Source: Euglena gracilis
Lineage: Eukaryota; Euglenida; Euglenophyceae; Euglenales
Direction of reading: 5' to 3'
NCBI GenBank assembly: GCA_039621445.1
Contig: CP154956.1
Coordinates: forward strand, 9,175,443-9,239,442
DNA: 64,000 nt
A model generated the notes under the pieces. It did not search any database. It worked only from the letters and a program-made list of their open reading frames with translations, and was not told where the DNA came from. The position numbers and the translations under genes are program-made. This document shows, one piece after another, positions 23,601-28,507 of the stretch (positions are counted from its first letter, which is position 1; each line of letters begins with the position of its first letter).

Positions 23601-26600
23601 TTTTTCCGGCCCTTTTTGGAAAATCCTGCCTCAAAATTTTCAGAATCACCCTTTTTCCAGCCATCTTGCAAACAACCTGCCAATTTTTTCCGGGCCGTTT
23701 TCAGGTTTGGCACCATTTTTTTTCGGTTTCCAATTTTGTCGGTGCCAATTTTATCCAGCTTCAATCCCCTCCCCCCGGGCAGAAAAGCAGTGGTTGGAGG
23801 AGGCCCACCCACCACTTCCTTCTTTCCCCTCCCCCAAAAACTGCAATCCAGGAATTTGCCGTTGTGCGTGGGTGGGTGGGTGCATACCGGGGGGCCCGCT
23901 TGGGGGCAATCTGCTACGGTTCCAGGTGCTGTCCATCCACCAGAGTTTTTTTCCTTCAAGTTTCGTGAACCGGGTTGTGGGGGGGGGTTGCCGAGCCCCC
24001 ACCCCCCCCCCCCCGGAGGGGGTTGGGCAGAGTGGATGCTCCGTGGCGGAGTTTTCGCTTCAAAGTGCCGAAAACTTTTCTGACCCCAAAATGGAAGCGG
24101 GGGTGGGTGGGTGGGTTCGGACCTCCCCTTCCCCTGGGTCCTAAAACAGACCTCTGCCATCCATGCCTTGGAAGCAGAGTTTTTCCCGTCGCGCATGCAG
24201 CAAGCGGGACCTGGAGCAGATCAAGGAGCGCGAGGAGCTGATGAAGGAACGTCTGGCCAAGCGCAAGAAGTTGGAGGAGGAGAAGAAGAAGGAGGAAGAG
24301 GTGTGCAGAGTTCTGCTGGGTTGTTTTGGGGTTGCCAGGAGGTGAAGCGAACTCCTGCCGTTTGGGCTGCGATTTTTGCCACCACAAGTGGCGTTTTGAT
24401 TGAGTCGAGTGATGGTGGTCATTGTGACCAGGCTGCTTTCAGAGCTTGCACCTCCCCCCGGGGTGTGCCACCGATGGGCAGGAACCAGGGATTTTTTTAA
24501 GTTTGGACCCCCGGGGGGGGGGGGGGGGGGTAGGGTGGGTGGGTCCGCCGGACCCCCTTCCCCCCCCCCCCAGAGGGTACCCCCCAGAGGGGGGTGGGAT
24601 ATACTTTTCGGCGCCGCAGGCGCCGAAAAAATTCTATTTTTAGCACTTTTCGCGATTTTTCGGCCATTTTTTGTGGGTCCCCCGCAGCCCCCTCCCCCCC
24701 CCCCCCGGGGGGGCCCCCCCAGGGGGTGGGTGGGTGGCGGGGGACCCCCCCCCCCCCCCCCCCCGGTCTTAAAAAAACCCCTGGCAGGAACCCCATGGCA
24801 CAAAGGCACCCCCCCTCCCGCCCCGGGGCTTGACCAAAAAGAAGCCTGCTTGTGACAAATTTGTCCAAAGGTTTCTGACCCGAGATTGGCTGGCAAAAGC
24901 GTGCCCAAAGAGTGGAAAGCGAGCCAAGGAACGCCGACGGAAAATGTAGAAAAACGTGGGGGGTCAGGTTGCTCTTCTGGAGACGGTTGCGTTGCGTTTG
25001 TGGTTGTTCGGATGATCCGCCCCCACAGACCAAGAAGGAGGAGGACAAGGTGAAGGCCACCCTGCGCGAGGCGGAGATCCAGGAGCTGGAGCAGAAGAAG
25101 AAGGAGGAGGCCGCCAAGGAAGAGGTGTGGCGGGACGCAGGGAATTTTTCGCTGAAGGCAAGTCCACCCGGATGCCAGCTTGGGTTTCGAAGATTCATTT
25201 TTTATTATTTTTTTGAAGCATGGATATGTTTGCTTTTTAAAACAAACATATCTCAAACGAATACCTTAAAAATATCTTAACATCTGTTTAACATTCCAGC
25301 AATTTGCGCTTGGTGGAATGGTCCTGGTGGGCTGTGCAACCCAGCTCTCAGAACCCTTGGCTTCCCATCTGCAGAAGAAGGAAGGGGATGTGGACCTGGA
25401 CACCCCACTGCCTCCCCTCAAGCTGACAAAGTACGTGTACGATTACGATGAAACTGCGGCGAAGCCATTCTTGTTCTTTGACAGCTCTGCGGTGTGTTGT
25501 TGCTTTCCGGCTCAAGCCGGAAGCTATTGTATTTGAGGCATTGCCGACCCCACCCCGGCGGGGGGTGCCTTCCTGGGCAGGCACCCTGATCCACCCCCCC
25601 CCCCCTGGGAGAGGGCACGGCACATGGACACTCCGCCAAGGCAAGTGTGGCATTTTTTTTGGCCCACGGCCAGACAGGCACCGAGTCTCCCCACCCTGAA
25701 GGTATTGCCTGCCTGCCCAGGCACTCCAGAAAGGCCCACTTTTTTTTTAGCAAACCAACCCCTGCCCCTCTGGTGGAGTGGACCCCTCACATCTGGGGGG
25801 ACACCCTATGCTTGGCCAAAAAAAAATTGTCGTAGAAGCAATGGTGTCTGCACTTATGGTTCTCAAAGGGGGTTTTAATGAAATTAGAAGGGGGCCCCAG
25901 GTCTGACCAATAAACATGTCGCGGCTACATAGGACATCCTCAAATGAAATGGGCTTATGGGCACTGTTGGAATGACCAGGGGGGTTCTCGCAGTCGAGAA
26001 CCCCCCCTGGTCATTCCAGCCTTGTTGGAATGCGAGATTGGTTTCGAAGTTCATATCTCTATCAGGGTTTGCAGACCCCGGGTGCCCCGATTTTTGCCTG
26101 GCCCAGCTACAGTACACCCCCCGCAGACCCACAAGCACGCTTGTAGAGGAGTCTCCAAACCCCACAGTTGGTTGTCGACAACCCCTGCCCCTGTTTTTTG
26201 GGGGGTCCCCCCTGGTCGGGAAAATGGCGCAGACGAGGGAATCGGCTGCCAAAAAAGTGGCATGGAAAGAATTGGCGGAAAGGATCCGAAAGCGCTGTAG
26301 AAATTTTTTGGCAGGTGAAAAAGATTGGAAGTCTCGGCAAAAAACGGCACGGAAATATTTGGCAGTATTTTCCTTTCAGACCGTATACAACGTTTTCTTG
26401 TTTCCAACCCCCCCCCCCCCCCAGGCTTCTGCTTAAGGGATTGCAGTACCCCCTGTGTACACTGTGGCTGTTTTTTGGTGCCTTTTATCCCTTCTTCTGG
26501 CCTGGTGCTGTTGTTCGCCTCTGGCCCTTTTTTGTCTGTGTACGGGGGGGGGGTCTGCTAGCAGGGCTAGCCAGTGGAATTTTTTTTTGCGCAGGAAAAT

Positions 26601-27599
26601 TTTTTTGACCCCCCAAAGTGGCCAAAAATGCCCGGTTTTGACCATTTTTTGGAACAAAATCAGCCAAAAACTTATTAAAAGCCTCGTTTCCACCTCTGCG
26701 CGCAGCGCCGGAGGAAATTTTTTTCCTGTTTTTTCCAGTGCAGGCTTTTGCACCCAGTATGAAATGCAGCCTGTGATATTCCCTGTGACGCTGGCGTTGT
26801 AACGCTGCTGTGCAGCCCACCCCCTCGCTTCCTCAGCAAGCACCCTGCGGTAGCCTCTCGCGGCAAGACCTGCTGCAGATCTTCTACCGCACTGGCGAGC
26901 ACTGCCAGCGGGATGTGCAGGAGTTGGTGAAGGCCACACTGATTGACACCCCCGCGGTCGGCAAGGTTGGGGTATGCCGCCCGTTTGGGAGTGCATGTTC
27001 GTGCGTGTTTTTCCGGCCCAACATGAACTTGTGTGACCAGCGAATGGTGGTTTCGTGAATGTGCAATTTTGGGGGGATTTTGGGGTTTCCCCCTCCAGGG
27101 CATTACAGTATTTTAATGCCAAATTGCATTTGTTGTATGAAACCGAGTGGTTTTTTTGTTGGTTTCCCTTCTTTTCTGATTTTTTTTTTCCCCGCAGGCT
27201 GGCTTGTTCTCCTACAAGGGTGCATGCTCCACCCAGCGGGAGGTGGAGCCCGAGGAAGCAGCGGCAGGAGAAGAGGTACCTGCTCCTTTTCTTCTTCCCA
27301 GTGTGAGTGCAAATAAATAAAAATCCGATTTCTCGGCTGGTTTATTTGCCCATATCTCTGTATGTATCTCAGCATCTGCTTGTGATTTTCTCCTGGCGAT
27401 TTCTGAAGAGGGATTCAGCCAAGCGGTTTTTGTCCAGTTTTGGACCTTCTCCCAGCCAACATTGAATTTTAATTCAATGTTTGAATAATTAAGTTTGGTC
27501 CAGTTGTTGGAGACCAAATAGTCTCGGCACACCAATTGTCTCCGACAGAAGGAGAAGGCTGCCGATGCGGTTGCGGAGCCTGCAGCCGCCGCCGAATAG
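1..27599 (+). CDS. CCAR1/CCAR2 (DBC1)-family protein, 3' part of a 21-exon gene
   Basis: CCAR proteins are nuclear scaffolds that couple transcription, splicing and apoptosis signalling; that role is family knowledge and is not shown here. Exons: 6-102, 1655-1804, 6143-6317, 7193-7281, 7392-7466, 8144-8208, 8643-8739, 9439-9580, 10287-10450, 10997-11086, 14800-14928, 15390-15488, 20037-20113, 20361-20403, 22789-22833, 23336-23415, 24201-24300, 25029-25124, 25375-25491, 26837-26965, 27198-27275, and last 27549-27599 (stop TAG). Counting the first partial exon this is 22 pieces; all use GT-AG and the phases agree across every junction. The protein shows the CCAR signature GGAWDAKLDGADPEK with KTAVRILKTLYGVDLSSC, then VLFPELW. 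A charged coiled coil follows, and a degenerate EF-hand-like block starting FFDSSA and CGSLSRQDLLQI. This order matches animal CCAR1. The N-terminus lies upstream of the window. The short Ala/Glu tail replaces the long C-terminal coiled coil of animal CCAR1. Exons 1-4 are the least certain and could belong to another gene. Confidence 0.82.
6..102 (+). CDS. CCAR-like gene, exon at window edge
   Basis: An Ala-rich frame (AQLAIAQAKAAAAALRGVG) ends at a GTGTGC donor, the donor type used repeatedly in this gene. An AG at 4-5 could be its acceptor, or the exon may start before the window. Phase 0 at the donor agrees with the next exon. Confidence 0.5.
163..474. mobile_element. hAT-like MITE, family B copy 1
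   Basis: The termini are CAGGCTTGTGCTTAG on the left and the inverse of CATGCTGTGCTTG on the right. Flanks GGACCGCC (155-162) and GGACCTCC (475-482) agree in 7 of 8 bases, as for an 8-bp hAT target duplication. The inside has GGCAGGCACC palindromes and G/C tracts and no coding capacity. It lies in an intron. Confidence 0.75.
475..1382 (+). other. Intron sequence, no gene seen
   Basis: T-rich and pyrimidine-rich intron DNA. Short ORFs here have no recognisable product and read as shadows. Confidence 0.5.
1383..1541. mobile_element. Short MITE, family E
   Basis: Inverted termini TAGGCTTCTTTTTAAG and CTTAAAAAGAAGCCTG enclose about 125 bp of G/C-rich DNA. Flanks GTGGGGGC and GGAGGGGC match in 6 of 8 bases. 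No coding capacity. Confidence 0.6.
1655..1804 (+). CDS. CCAR-like gene, charged helical exon
   Basis: Fifty codons lie between a C-rich tract ending GCAG and the donor GTATTT, phase 0 on both sides. The translation (EYQKKVLAAAKAAEEARKAQ) is a Lys/Glu/Ala-rich helix. No catalytic or binding motif is visible. Confidence 0.6.
1805..3227 (+). other. Intron sequence, no gene seen
   Basis: Low-complexity intron DNA with G/C homopolymers (2690-2760, 3041-3095) and repeated TTTTTGCC-type words. No conserved coding frame or complete element recognised. Confidence 0.5.
3228..4985. repeat. 163-bp tandem repeat, about 11 copies
   Basis: Units start GCGCTGGCGGGTCGAAAAAC at 3228, 3391, 3554, 3717, 3880, 4054, 4217, 4380, 4542, 4705 and 4868. 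The period is 163 bp, except one 174-bp unit (a duplicated CCCGGTTTTGA word) and one of 162. The repeat gives repetitive open frames on both strands, which I take as an artefact of the period, not a gene. It sits in the intron between 1804 and 6143. Confidence 0.93.
4986..5420. repeat. Two-copy tandem repeat, about 229-bp unit
   Basis: CCGAAAACGGCTAAGTCGAA starts at 4986 and again near 5215. Each copy continues through TGTATCTCGGGCT-like or CGTATCTCGGGCT words, GCGTTCCAAGGGCTTCAA and a TTTTGAAAAC-type end. It directly abuts the 163-bp array. Confidence 0.8.
5639..5695 (+). repeat. Poly-G tract of about 57 bases
   Basis: A nearly pure G run broken by a single C at 5656. The length is probably not exact in the assembly. 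It is the longest of many G/C runs in the window. Confidence 0.9.
6143..6317 (+). CDS. CCAR-like gene, exon with LPKIGKDGKPIPGAK
   Basis: The acceptor is CCGCAG at 6137-6142. The reading frame gives AAQERLGGRLAAQKALLLPK followed by a basic Gly/Pro segment. A GT at 6318 gives phase 1, which fits the next exon (two bases then codons). An alternative donor at 6287 gives phase 0 and would not fit, so 6317 is preferred. Confidence 0.5.
6372..6568. mobile_element. hAT-like MITE, family A copy 1
   Basis: The right end is GAAAAAACCCCTG and the left terminus is degenerate (CGGGTGGCCAGG). The exact 8-bp flank GTTTGGGT occurs at 6364-6371 and 6569-6576. The inside has the family core GGGATATACTTTTCGGCGCC and TTTTGGCCATTTTTT. 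Confidence 0.8.
6838..7010. repeat. Minisatellite with CGCCCTCTCCAAGACCACAG unit
   Basis: Two copies of CGCCCTCTCCAAGACCACAG, a TTGTTGCTGTTGTTCCACCG segment and a GGGCAAGAAGTCAGA segment. The same unit is expanded at 22190-22690. Confidence 0.8.
7193..7281 (+). CDS. CCAR-like gene, Ala-rich exon ending IPWIEQ
   Basis: The acceptor AAAG at 7189-7192 is followed by two bases and a frame reading MGLAAIAAAAAGTDAEKAKK. The donor is GTGTGA and the exit phase is 0. The ATG near its start leaves open that this is a first coding exon and the upstream exons are another gene. Confidence 0.5.
7392..7466 (+). CDS. CCAR-like gene, 25-codon exon
   Basis: A T-rich tract ends CCAAG, followed by 25 codons (PPAGQLDNNKMKENVVFGNA) and the textbook donor GTAAGT. 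Phase 0 at both ends. Confidence 0.6.
7539..7801. mobile_element. hAT-like MITE, family A copy 2
   Basis: Termini CAGGGATTTTTTTAAG and CTTAAAAAAACCCCTG; exact 8-bp target duplication TTTGGGGT at 7531-7538 and 7802-7809. CAGGG ends with 8-bp duplications are the hAT hallmark. Core GGGATATACTTTTCGGCGCC present; no ORF of interest. Confidence 0.92.
8144..8208 (+). CDS. CCAR-like gene, exon LTKSTLNPWDLVDRTALDLLQ
   Basis: The acceptor is TTTCCCCACAG and the donor is GTGTGG. The exit phase is 2, and the next exon supplies the single missing base to complete an Arg codon. This segment precedes the region aligned with the CCAR1 block that contains PKLDVMELRRRY. Confidence 0.68.
8643..8739 (+). CDS. 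CCAR-like gene, exon PNLILAPDLVHVTCHYGKKD
   Basis: The acceptor is TGTTTTCAG; one base completes the codon from the previous exon. The exon ends at GCC before donor GTGTTT (phase 0). The translation, ending HPSRNLEDFAVF, is consistent with the CCAR block between the S1-like region and the DBC1 domain. Confidence 0.72.
9439..9580 (+). CDS. CCAR-like gene, DBC1-domain exon
   Basis: The acceptor is CACCCGCAG and the donor is GTGAGC (exit phase 1). The translation DVELPAGDKKRIVRVALFTG followed by LLAVQTHVANRMQFAV fits the CCAR segment that runs from the AKVMLM-type strand to the LVKFLVG-type strand just before the GGxW motif. Confidence 0.78.
9711..9996. mobile_element. hAT-like MITE, family B copy 2
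   Basis: It is a close relative of the copy at 163-474, with termini CAGGCTTGCGCTTAG and TAAGCACAAGCATG. The exact 8-bp duplication GTCCAAAC occurs at 9703-9710 and 9997-10004. No coding capacity; in the intron after the DBC1 exon. Confidence 0.85.
10287..10450 (+). CDS. CCAR-like gene, signature GGAW...LDGADPEK exon
   Basis: This is the strongest family evidence. Two bases join the previous exon to give GGAWDAKLDGADPEKLP, then KKTAVRILKTLYGVDLSSC and an HRFLDLKY strand. Animal CCAR1 has GGHW, LDGPDPEK, KTAIR, a GIDLS segment and a YRFAEIRY strand in the same order. Donor GTGTGG, exit phase 0. Confidence 0.88.
10769..10960. mobile_element. hAT-like MITE, family A copy 3
   Basis: Termini CAGGGGTTTTTTTAG and TTTAAAAAAAAACCCCTG; exact 8-bp duplication GTGGACAT at 10761-10768 and 10961-10968. 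It lies immediately upstream of the branch/acceptor region of the exon at 10997. Confidence 0.92.
10997..11086 (+). CDS. CCAR-like gene, VLFPELWPVDDLP exon
   Basis: The acceptor is CCGTCGCAG and the donor is GTGTGC, phase 0. HTTVLFPELWPVDDLPLG corresponds to the VVLFFPDVWHCLP strand-turn of CCAR1 that directly follows the signature block. A MITE (10769-10960) and its right target duplication end only 28 bases before this exon. Confidence 0.85.
11643..11690. repeat. (CA)n microsatellite
   Basis: Mainly ACACAC with one CCA interruption, in an intron. Confidence 0.95.
12166..12468. mobile_element. hAT-like MITE, family A copy 4, right end degraded
   Basis: Left end CAGGGATTTTTTTAAG and family core are clear. 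The right end is reduced to GGTTAAAAAACCCC and no target duplication is found. Long G and C runs (12193-12243, 12363-12450) probably blur the sequence. Confidence 0.75.
12541..12753. mobile_element. hAT-like MITE, family A copy 5
   Basis: Left end AGCACGGGTTTTTTTTT and right end CTTAAAAAACCCC; exact 8-bp duplication AGGTCTGA at 12533-12540 and 12754-12761. Core GGGATATACTTTTCGACGCC. Confidence 0.88.
13044..13205 (-). repeat. Dispersed repeat with tRNA A-box-like segment, copy 1
   Basis: It is nearly identical to 14117-14282. On the minus strand it contains CTCAGCGGTAGAGCGC, which resembles a tRNA D-arm/A box. No convincing B box or 3' tail is seen, so a tRNA-derived SINE is only a possibility. 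Confidence 0.45.
13222..14119. mobile_element. Family C MITE with a family D MITE inserted in it
   Basis: The right end AAGAAATTCCCTG and inner CCAGCCAGCAGC segments match the complete family C copy at 22972-23257. The left part GGAGGGTACCCTAC also matches that copy but is split by the element at 13247-13633. The left terminus itself is not recognisable. Confidence 0.65.
13247..13633. mobile_element. hAT-like MITE, family D, complete copy
   Basis: Termini CAGGCATTTGCTTAAGGG and GAGCAAAAGCCTG; exact 8-bp duplication TACCCTAC at 13239-13246 and 13634-13641. The inside has TCTGCTAGCAGGGCTAGCTA words and a GGCGCGCAGCGCC palindrome. It is inserted inside a family C element. Confidence 0.9.
14117..14282 (-). 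repeat. Dispersed repeat with tRNA A-box-like segment, copy 2
   Basis: Second copy of the 13044-13205 repeat, with the same CTCAGCGGTAGAGCGC on the minus strand. The two copies flank the MITE complex. Confidence 0.45.
14800..14928 (+). CDS. CCAR-like gene, acidic/basic helical exon
   Basis: The acceptor is TGTTTGCAG and the donor is GTGTGC, phase 0. The exon encodes VVTHVTEEEPMTEEDKEAAK and a further Arg/Ala/Lys-rich helix ending PGERE. It corresponds in position to the charged region after the DBC1 domain. Confidence 0.75.
15100..15246 (+). repeat. Minisatellite of about 30-bp units
   Basis: Five or six copies of AAGGACCCCAAAATA plus TGGCTCAAC-type words in the intron after the exon at 14800. 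It reads open in several frames but only as a repeat. Confidence 0.85.
15390..15488 (+). CDS. CCAR-like gene, exon ending KDTKTVKKE
   Basis: The acceptor is ATTTTCCAG and the donor is GTGCAT, phase 0. The frame reads VERFERIERLEETLKELEK and ends with a KTVKKE motif. That motif reappears as KTVKQE at the start of the next exon, suggesting a small internal duplication. Confidence 0.75.
15913..16325 (+). repeat. Segmental duplication, copy 1
   Basis: Contains GTTGTATCAACCTCCTGATT and GAGTTCGCTTTGAGGAGCC, then GGGCCCTCCAGCCTTTTCCC and TACCTTGCTGAGTAGCTGCG. The same blocks recur at 16474-16620 (partial) and 16967-17620. It holds the empty site of the MITE at 17271. Confidence 0.8.
16474..16616 (+). 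repeat. Segmental duplication, partial copy 2
   Basis: Repeats the GGTGAAAGACTGTTTAGAGG and GTTGTATCAACCTCCTGATT blocks of 15913-16050, ending at GTGTCATGAG where a family D fragment starts. Confidence 0.8.
16617..16800. mobile_element. Family D MITE fragment
   Basis: Starts CAGACATTTGCTTAAGGGAT and contains the TCTGCTAGCAGGGCTAGCTA block and GACCGGCGCGAAACGCC. No right terminus or target duplication found. Confidence 0.65.
16967..17620 (+). repeat. Segmental duplication, copy 3 (carries a MITE)
   Basis: Repeats the blocks of 15913-16325 in order, with the element at 17271-17480 inserted at the position that is uninterrupted in copy 1. Confidence 0.8.
17271..17480. mobile_element. hAT-like MITE, family F, with paralogous empty site
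   Basis: Termini CAGGCTGTTTTTTC and AAAAAAACAGCCTG; exact 8-bp duplication ATTTGGGC at 17263-17270 and 17481-17488. The duplicated segment at 16205-16225 reads straight through (CCCCATTTTGGGCCCTCC), showing the pre-insertion state. Confidence 0.92.
17621..18608 (+). other. Intron sequence, no gene seen
   Basis: Moderately AT-rich intron DNA. A 34-base motif around GATTGGACAGATTGGGATAG repeats imperfectly near 18085-18150. ORFs on both strands are short and unrelated to known products. Confidence 0.4.
18609..18875. mobile_element. hAT-like MITE, family A copy 6
   Basis: Termini CAGAGGTTTTATTTG and CTTAAAAACCCGTG, with the family core. Flanks GTTTAAAG and TTTGAAAG match in 6 of 8 bases, so the copy is older or the ends shifted. 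Confidence 0.7.
20037..20113 (+). CDS. CCAR-like gene, exon AFLSLQTMREL
   Basis: The acceptor is TTTGCAG and the donor is GTATCG; exit phase 2. The exon starts VKETKTVKQEISKPAF. It begins the segment matching the SIMSLSVLLDY-type helix of CCAR1. A 4.5-kb intron rich in duplications precedes it. Confidence 0.7.
20361..20403 (+). CDS. CCAR-like gene, 43-nt exon QLVKEGPPLTSVFE
   Basis: This small exon lies between TTATTTTTGCAG and donor GTGTTC. One base completes a Ser codon and the exit phase is 0, which agrees with both neighbours. It bridges the two halves of the helix pair matching the CCAR1 block that contains SFEVSLFAELF. Confidence 0.62.
20660..20905. repeat. G/C-tract repeat with GTGACTGACTGGTTTTT words
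   Basis: Repeated GAGTGACTGACTGGTTTTT-type words and long C/G runs, also seen at 5845-6090 in another intron. Probably a degraded dispersed element; no termini identified. Confidence 0.5.
20930..21140 (+). repeat. Direct repeat of about 130 bp
   Basis: GTGATGCCTGAAACCTCCTG starts at 20932 and again near 21069; each is followed by GAGCCTTTTTCTCTGACTC-like text and TGGTCATTGTT. It is distantly related to the 15913 duplication (CCTCCTGATTCTGA). Confidence 0.75.
21170..21460. repeat. Diverged copies of the 163-bp satellite monomer
   Basis: About two degenerate units with AAAACGCTCATTTTCGGCTC, GGTCCGGGAGGCCAAAAAA and TTTTTGACCC words, matching the array at 3228-4985. Shows that the monomer is dispersed. 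Confidence 0.8.
22190..22690. repeat. Expanded minisatellite of the 6838 type
   Basis: At least four units of CCCTCTCCAAGACCACNNCA, TTGTTGCTGTTGTTCCACCG and GGGCAAGAAGTTGGA, partly interrupted. The unit overlaps a partial copy of the exon at 22789 (TTTCAGACGAAGCTC at 22476). Confidence 0.8.
22789..22833 (+). CDS. CCAR-like gene, 15-codon exon TKLFALCFDELVRLE
   Basis: The acceptor is TTGTCTCAG and the donor is GTTTGC, phase 0. LFALCFDELV corresponds to LFAELFNEML in CCAR1. A partial copy of this acceptor and the first codons lies about 310 bases upstream. Confidence 0.7.
22972..23257. mobile_element. hAT-like MITE, family C, complete copy
   Basis: Termini CAGGGAATTTCT and AGAAATTCCCTG. Flanks GTTGGGAG (22964-22971) and GTAGGGAG (23258-23265) match in 7 of 8 bases. 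The inside contains GGCCGGCC-type palindromes and AGCCAGCAGC repeats. Confidence 0.88.
23336..23415 (+). CDS. CCAR-like gene, exon GLQIVEWFQEYKTHAKEASE
   Basis: The acceptor is GTGCCACAG and the donor is GTGTGT (exit phase 2). It continues the helix block (GLQIVEWFQEY against FGVRIYKSL in CCAR1) and leads into the charged coiled coil. Confidence 0.72.
24201..24300 (+). CDS. CCAR-like gene, coiled-coil exon 1
   Basis: The acceptor is CGCATGCAG; one base completes a His codon and the exit phase is 0 at donor GTGTGC. It encodes RDLEQIKEREELMKERLAKR and further Lys/Glu heptad-like sequence. It matches the Lys/Glu-rich region of CCAR1 by position only. Confidence 0.75.
24486..24783. mobile_element. 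hAT-like MITE, family A copy 7
   Basis: Termini CAGGGATTTTTTTAAG and CTTAAAAAAACCCCTG; exact 8-bp duplication GCAGGAAC at 24478-24485 and 24784-24791. It is the second-best preserved copy after 7539-7801. Confidence 0.92.
25029..25124 (+). CDS. CCAR-like gene, coiled-coil exon 2
   Basis: The acceptor is CCCCACAG and the donor is GTGTGG, phase 0. It continues the Lys/Glu coiled coil (TKKEEDKVKATLREAEIQEL). Confidence 0.75.
25375..25491 (+). CDS. CCAR-like gene, exon ending PFLFFDSSA
   Basis: The acceptor is CATCTGCAG and the donor is GTGTGT, phase 0. After an acidic stretch it reads KYVYDYDETAAKPFLFFDSS. CCAR1 has AFVYFDQSHCG at the equivalent start of its degenerate EF-hand domain. Confidence 0.8.
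25969..26017. repeat. Near-perfect inverted repeat (22-bp arms, 4-nt loop)
   Basis: The left arm GGAATGACCAGGGGGGTTCT plus CG (25969-25990) pairs with 25995-26017 with one extra C in the right arm; the loop is CAGT. In DNA this is a cruciform-prone palindrome, in RNA a strong hairpin. It lies in the intron between 25491 and 26837. Confidence 0.9.
26420..26760. mobile_element. Family D MITE fragment
   Basis: Contains CTTCTGCTTAAGGGATTGCA, GTCTGCTAGCAGGGCTAGCC and CTCTGCGCGCAGCGCCGGAG in family D order. The C tract before it obscures the left end and no target duplication is found. Confidence 0.6.
26837..26965 (+). CDS. CCAR-like gene, EF-hand-like exon
   Basis: The acceptor is GCTTCCTCAG and the donor is GTTGGG, phase 0. 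CGSLSRQDLLQIFYRTGEH followed by CQRDVQELVKATL aligns with the CGYLLEKDLEEILYTLGL and VKKLLNKV segments of CCAR1. As in CCAR1, the loop lacks most calcium ligands, so it is probably structural. Confidence 0.82.
27198..27275 (+). CDS. CCAR-like gene, penultimate exon
   Basis: The acceptor is CCCCGCAG and the donor is GTACCT, phase 0. AGLFSYKGACSTQ corresponds to the CFYRKL segment that closes the EF-hand-like domain in CCAR1; an acidic stretch follows. Confidence 0.75.
27549..27599 (+). CDS. CCAR-like gene, last exon with TAG stop
   Basis: The acceptor is CCGACAG. Sixteen codons (KEKAADAVAEPAAAAE) are followed by TAG at 27597-27599. Animal CCAR1 has a further coiled coil here, so this protein is shorter at the C-terminus. 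Confidence 0.75.
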   Translation, partial: KEKAADAVAEPAAAAE

Positions 27600-28355
27600 C
27601 CGGACTGTGGCAGCCAGCTTTGACTGCTCGTTGGTTTGTGGCCGTGTTGCTGTTCCTCCCATTTCTCATTGTTCTTTTTGGTGAATGCATCACAGTCGGG
27701 GCAGACCACACAAGAAAATAACAGCGGATTTGCGCGACGGAAAAGCCTATGTGGTCTTTTTTTTGCAGGGACCTGCTTCGCCTTCATCCATCGCCTCCTT
27801 GGTGGCAAGGAGGCCATCGGGGCCTGCTGTTGTACACCAGTGTTGGTTCTGCCCTGCTGCTCTCACTGCGAACCCTGACAGTATTATCCCGACTCTTTTC
27901 GGTCGAATTTATTTTTTTTATTGTGGGACGAAATATTGCGAGACCTGTTTTCTTTTCTGGCCTGCTCTGTTCGCAGGACCCACAGCTTGTGTCATACAGG
28001 GATTACTGTGCACCACACGTTGGTGTTGTCACCTTCCCCTGCATGAGCATAGCTTTTTGGAGATGGGAATGGGAAGGGAGACTCAACAAGGAGAGAGAGG
28101 GAGGAGCATCCACCGAACCCCCAAGCCCGGACCCCCCCCAACATGGTGAAGGCTGGAACACTTTTTTTTGATTTGGCAAGGCCGACACCAAGCACCAATC
28201 AGGGGGAGGGAGGTGGGTGGCAGGCACCTGCGGCCGACCAGGGCCGACTGTGATTTTCAGGACGGTTCCGACCAGGGCCGACTTGCATTTGGTTGACCGA
28301 AGGGGAATGTGACGGTGCTGTGTGACGCTGGATTTTTGGAGACAGAGGTGGGGTG
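27600..28355 (+). other. 3' flank of the CCAR-like gene, no gene seen
   Basis: Likely 3' untranslated and intergenic sequence. No canonical AATAAA is seen in the first 300 bases. ORFs are short and in unfavourable composition. Confidence 0.4.
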
Positions 28356-28507
28356 CCGATCAGGCATTTGCTTAAGGGATTGCAGTTTCCCCCCAGAGGG
28401 GGCCGGACCTCAGCTAAGTCCAAATTTGGCTAGCGGGTTTTCTAGCAGACCCACCCCACGGGGGGGTCTGCTAGCAGGGCTAGCTAGCGGAAAATTTTTT
28501 TCCAGAG
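28356..28507. mobile_element. Family D MITE fragment
   Basis: Starts CAGGCATTTGCTTAAGGGAT and contains TCTGCTAGCAGGGCTAGCTA, then stops at TTTTTTTCCAG without the right terminus. It abuts the truncated small LTR element. Confidence 0.7.

Noticed and set aside
1-27599. SPAG17/PF6-like ciliary protein as the identity of the host gene
   Set aside because: The charged coiled coils suggested it at first, but the GGAW/LDGADPEK/GVDLSSC block, VLFPELW and the FFDSSA...CGSL block match the CCAR1 order and not SPAG17.
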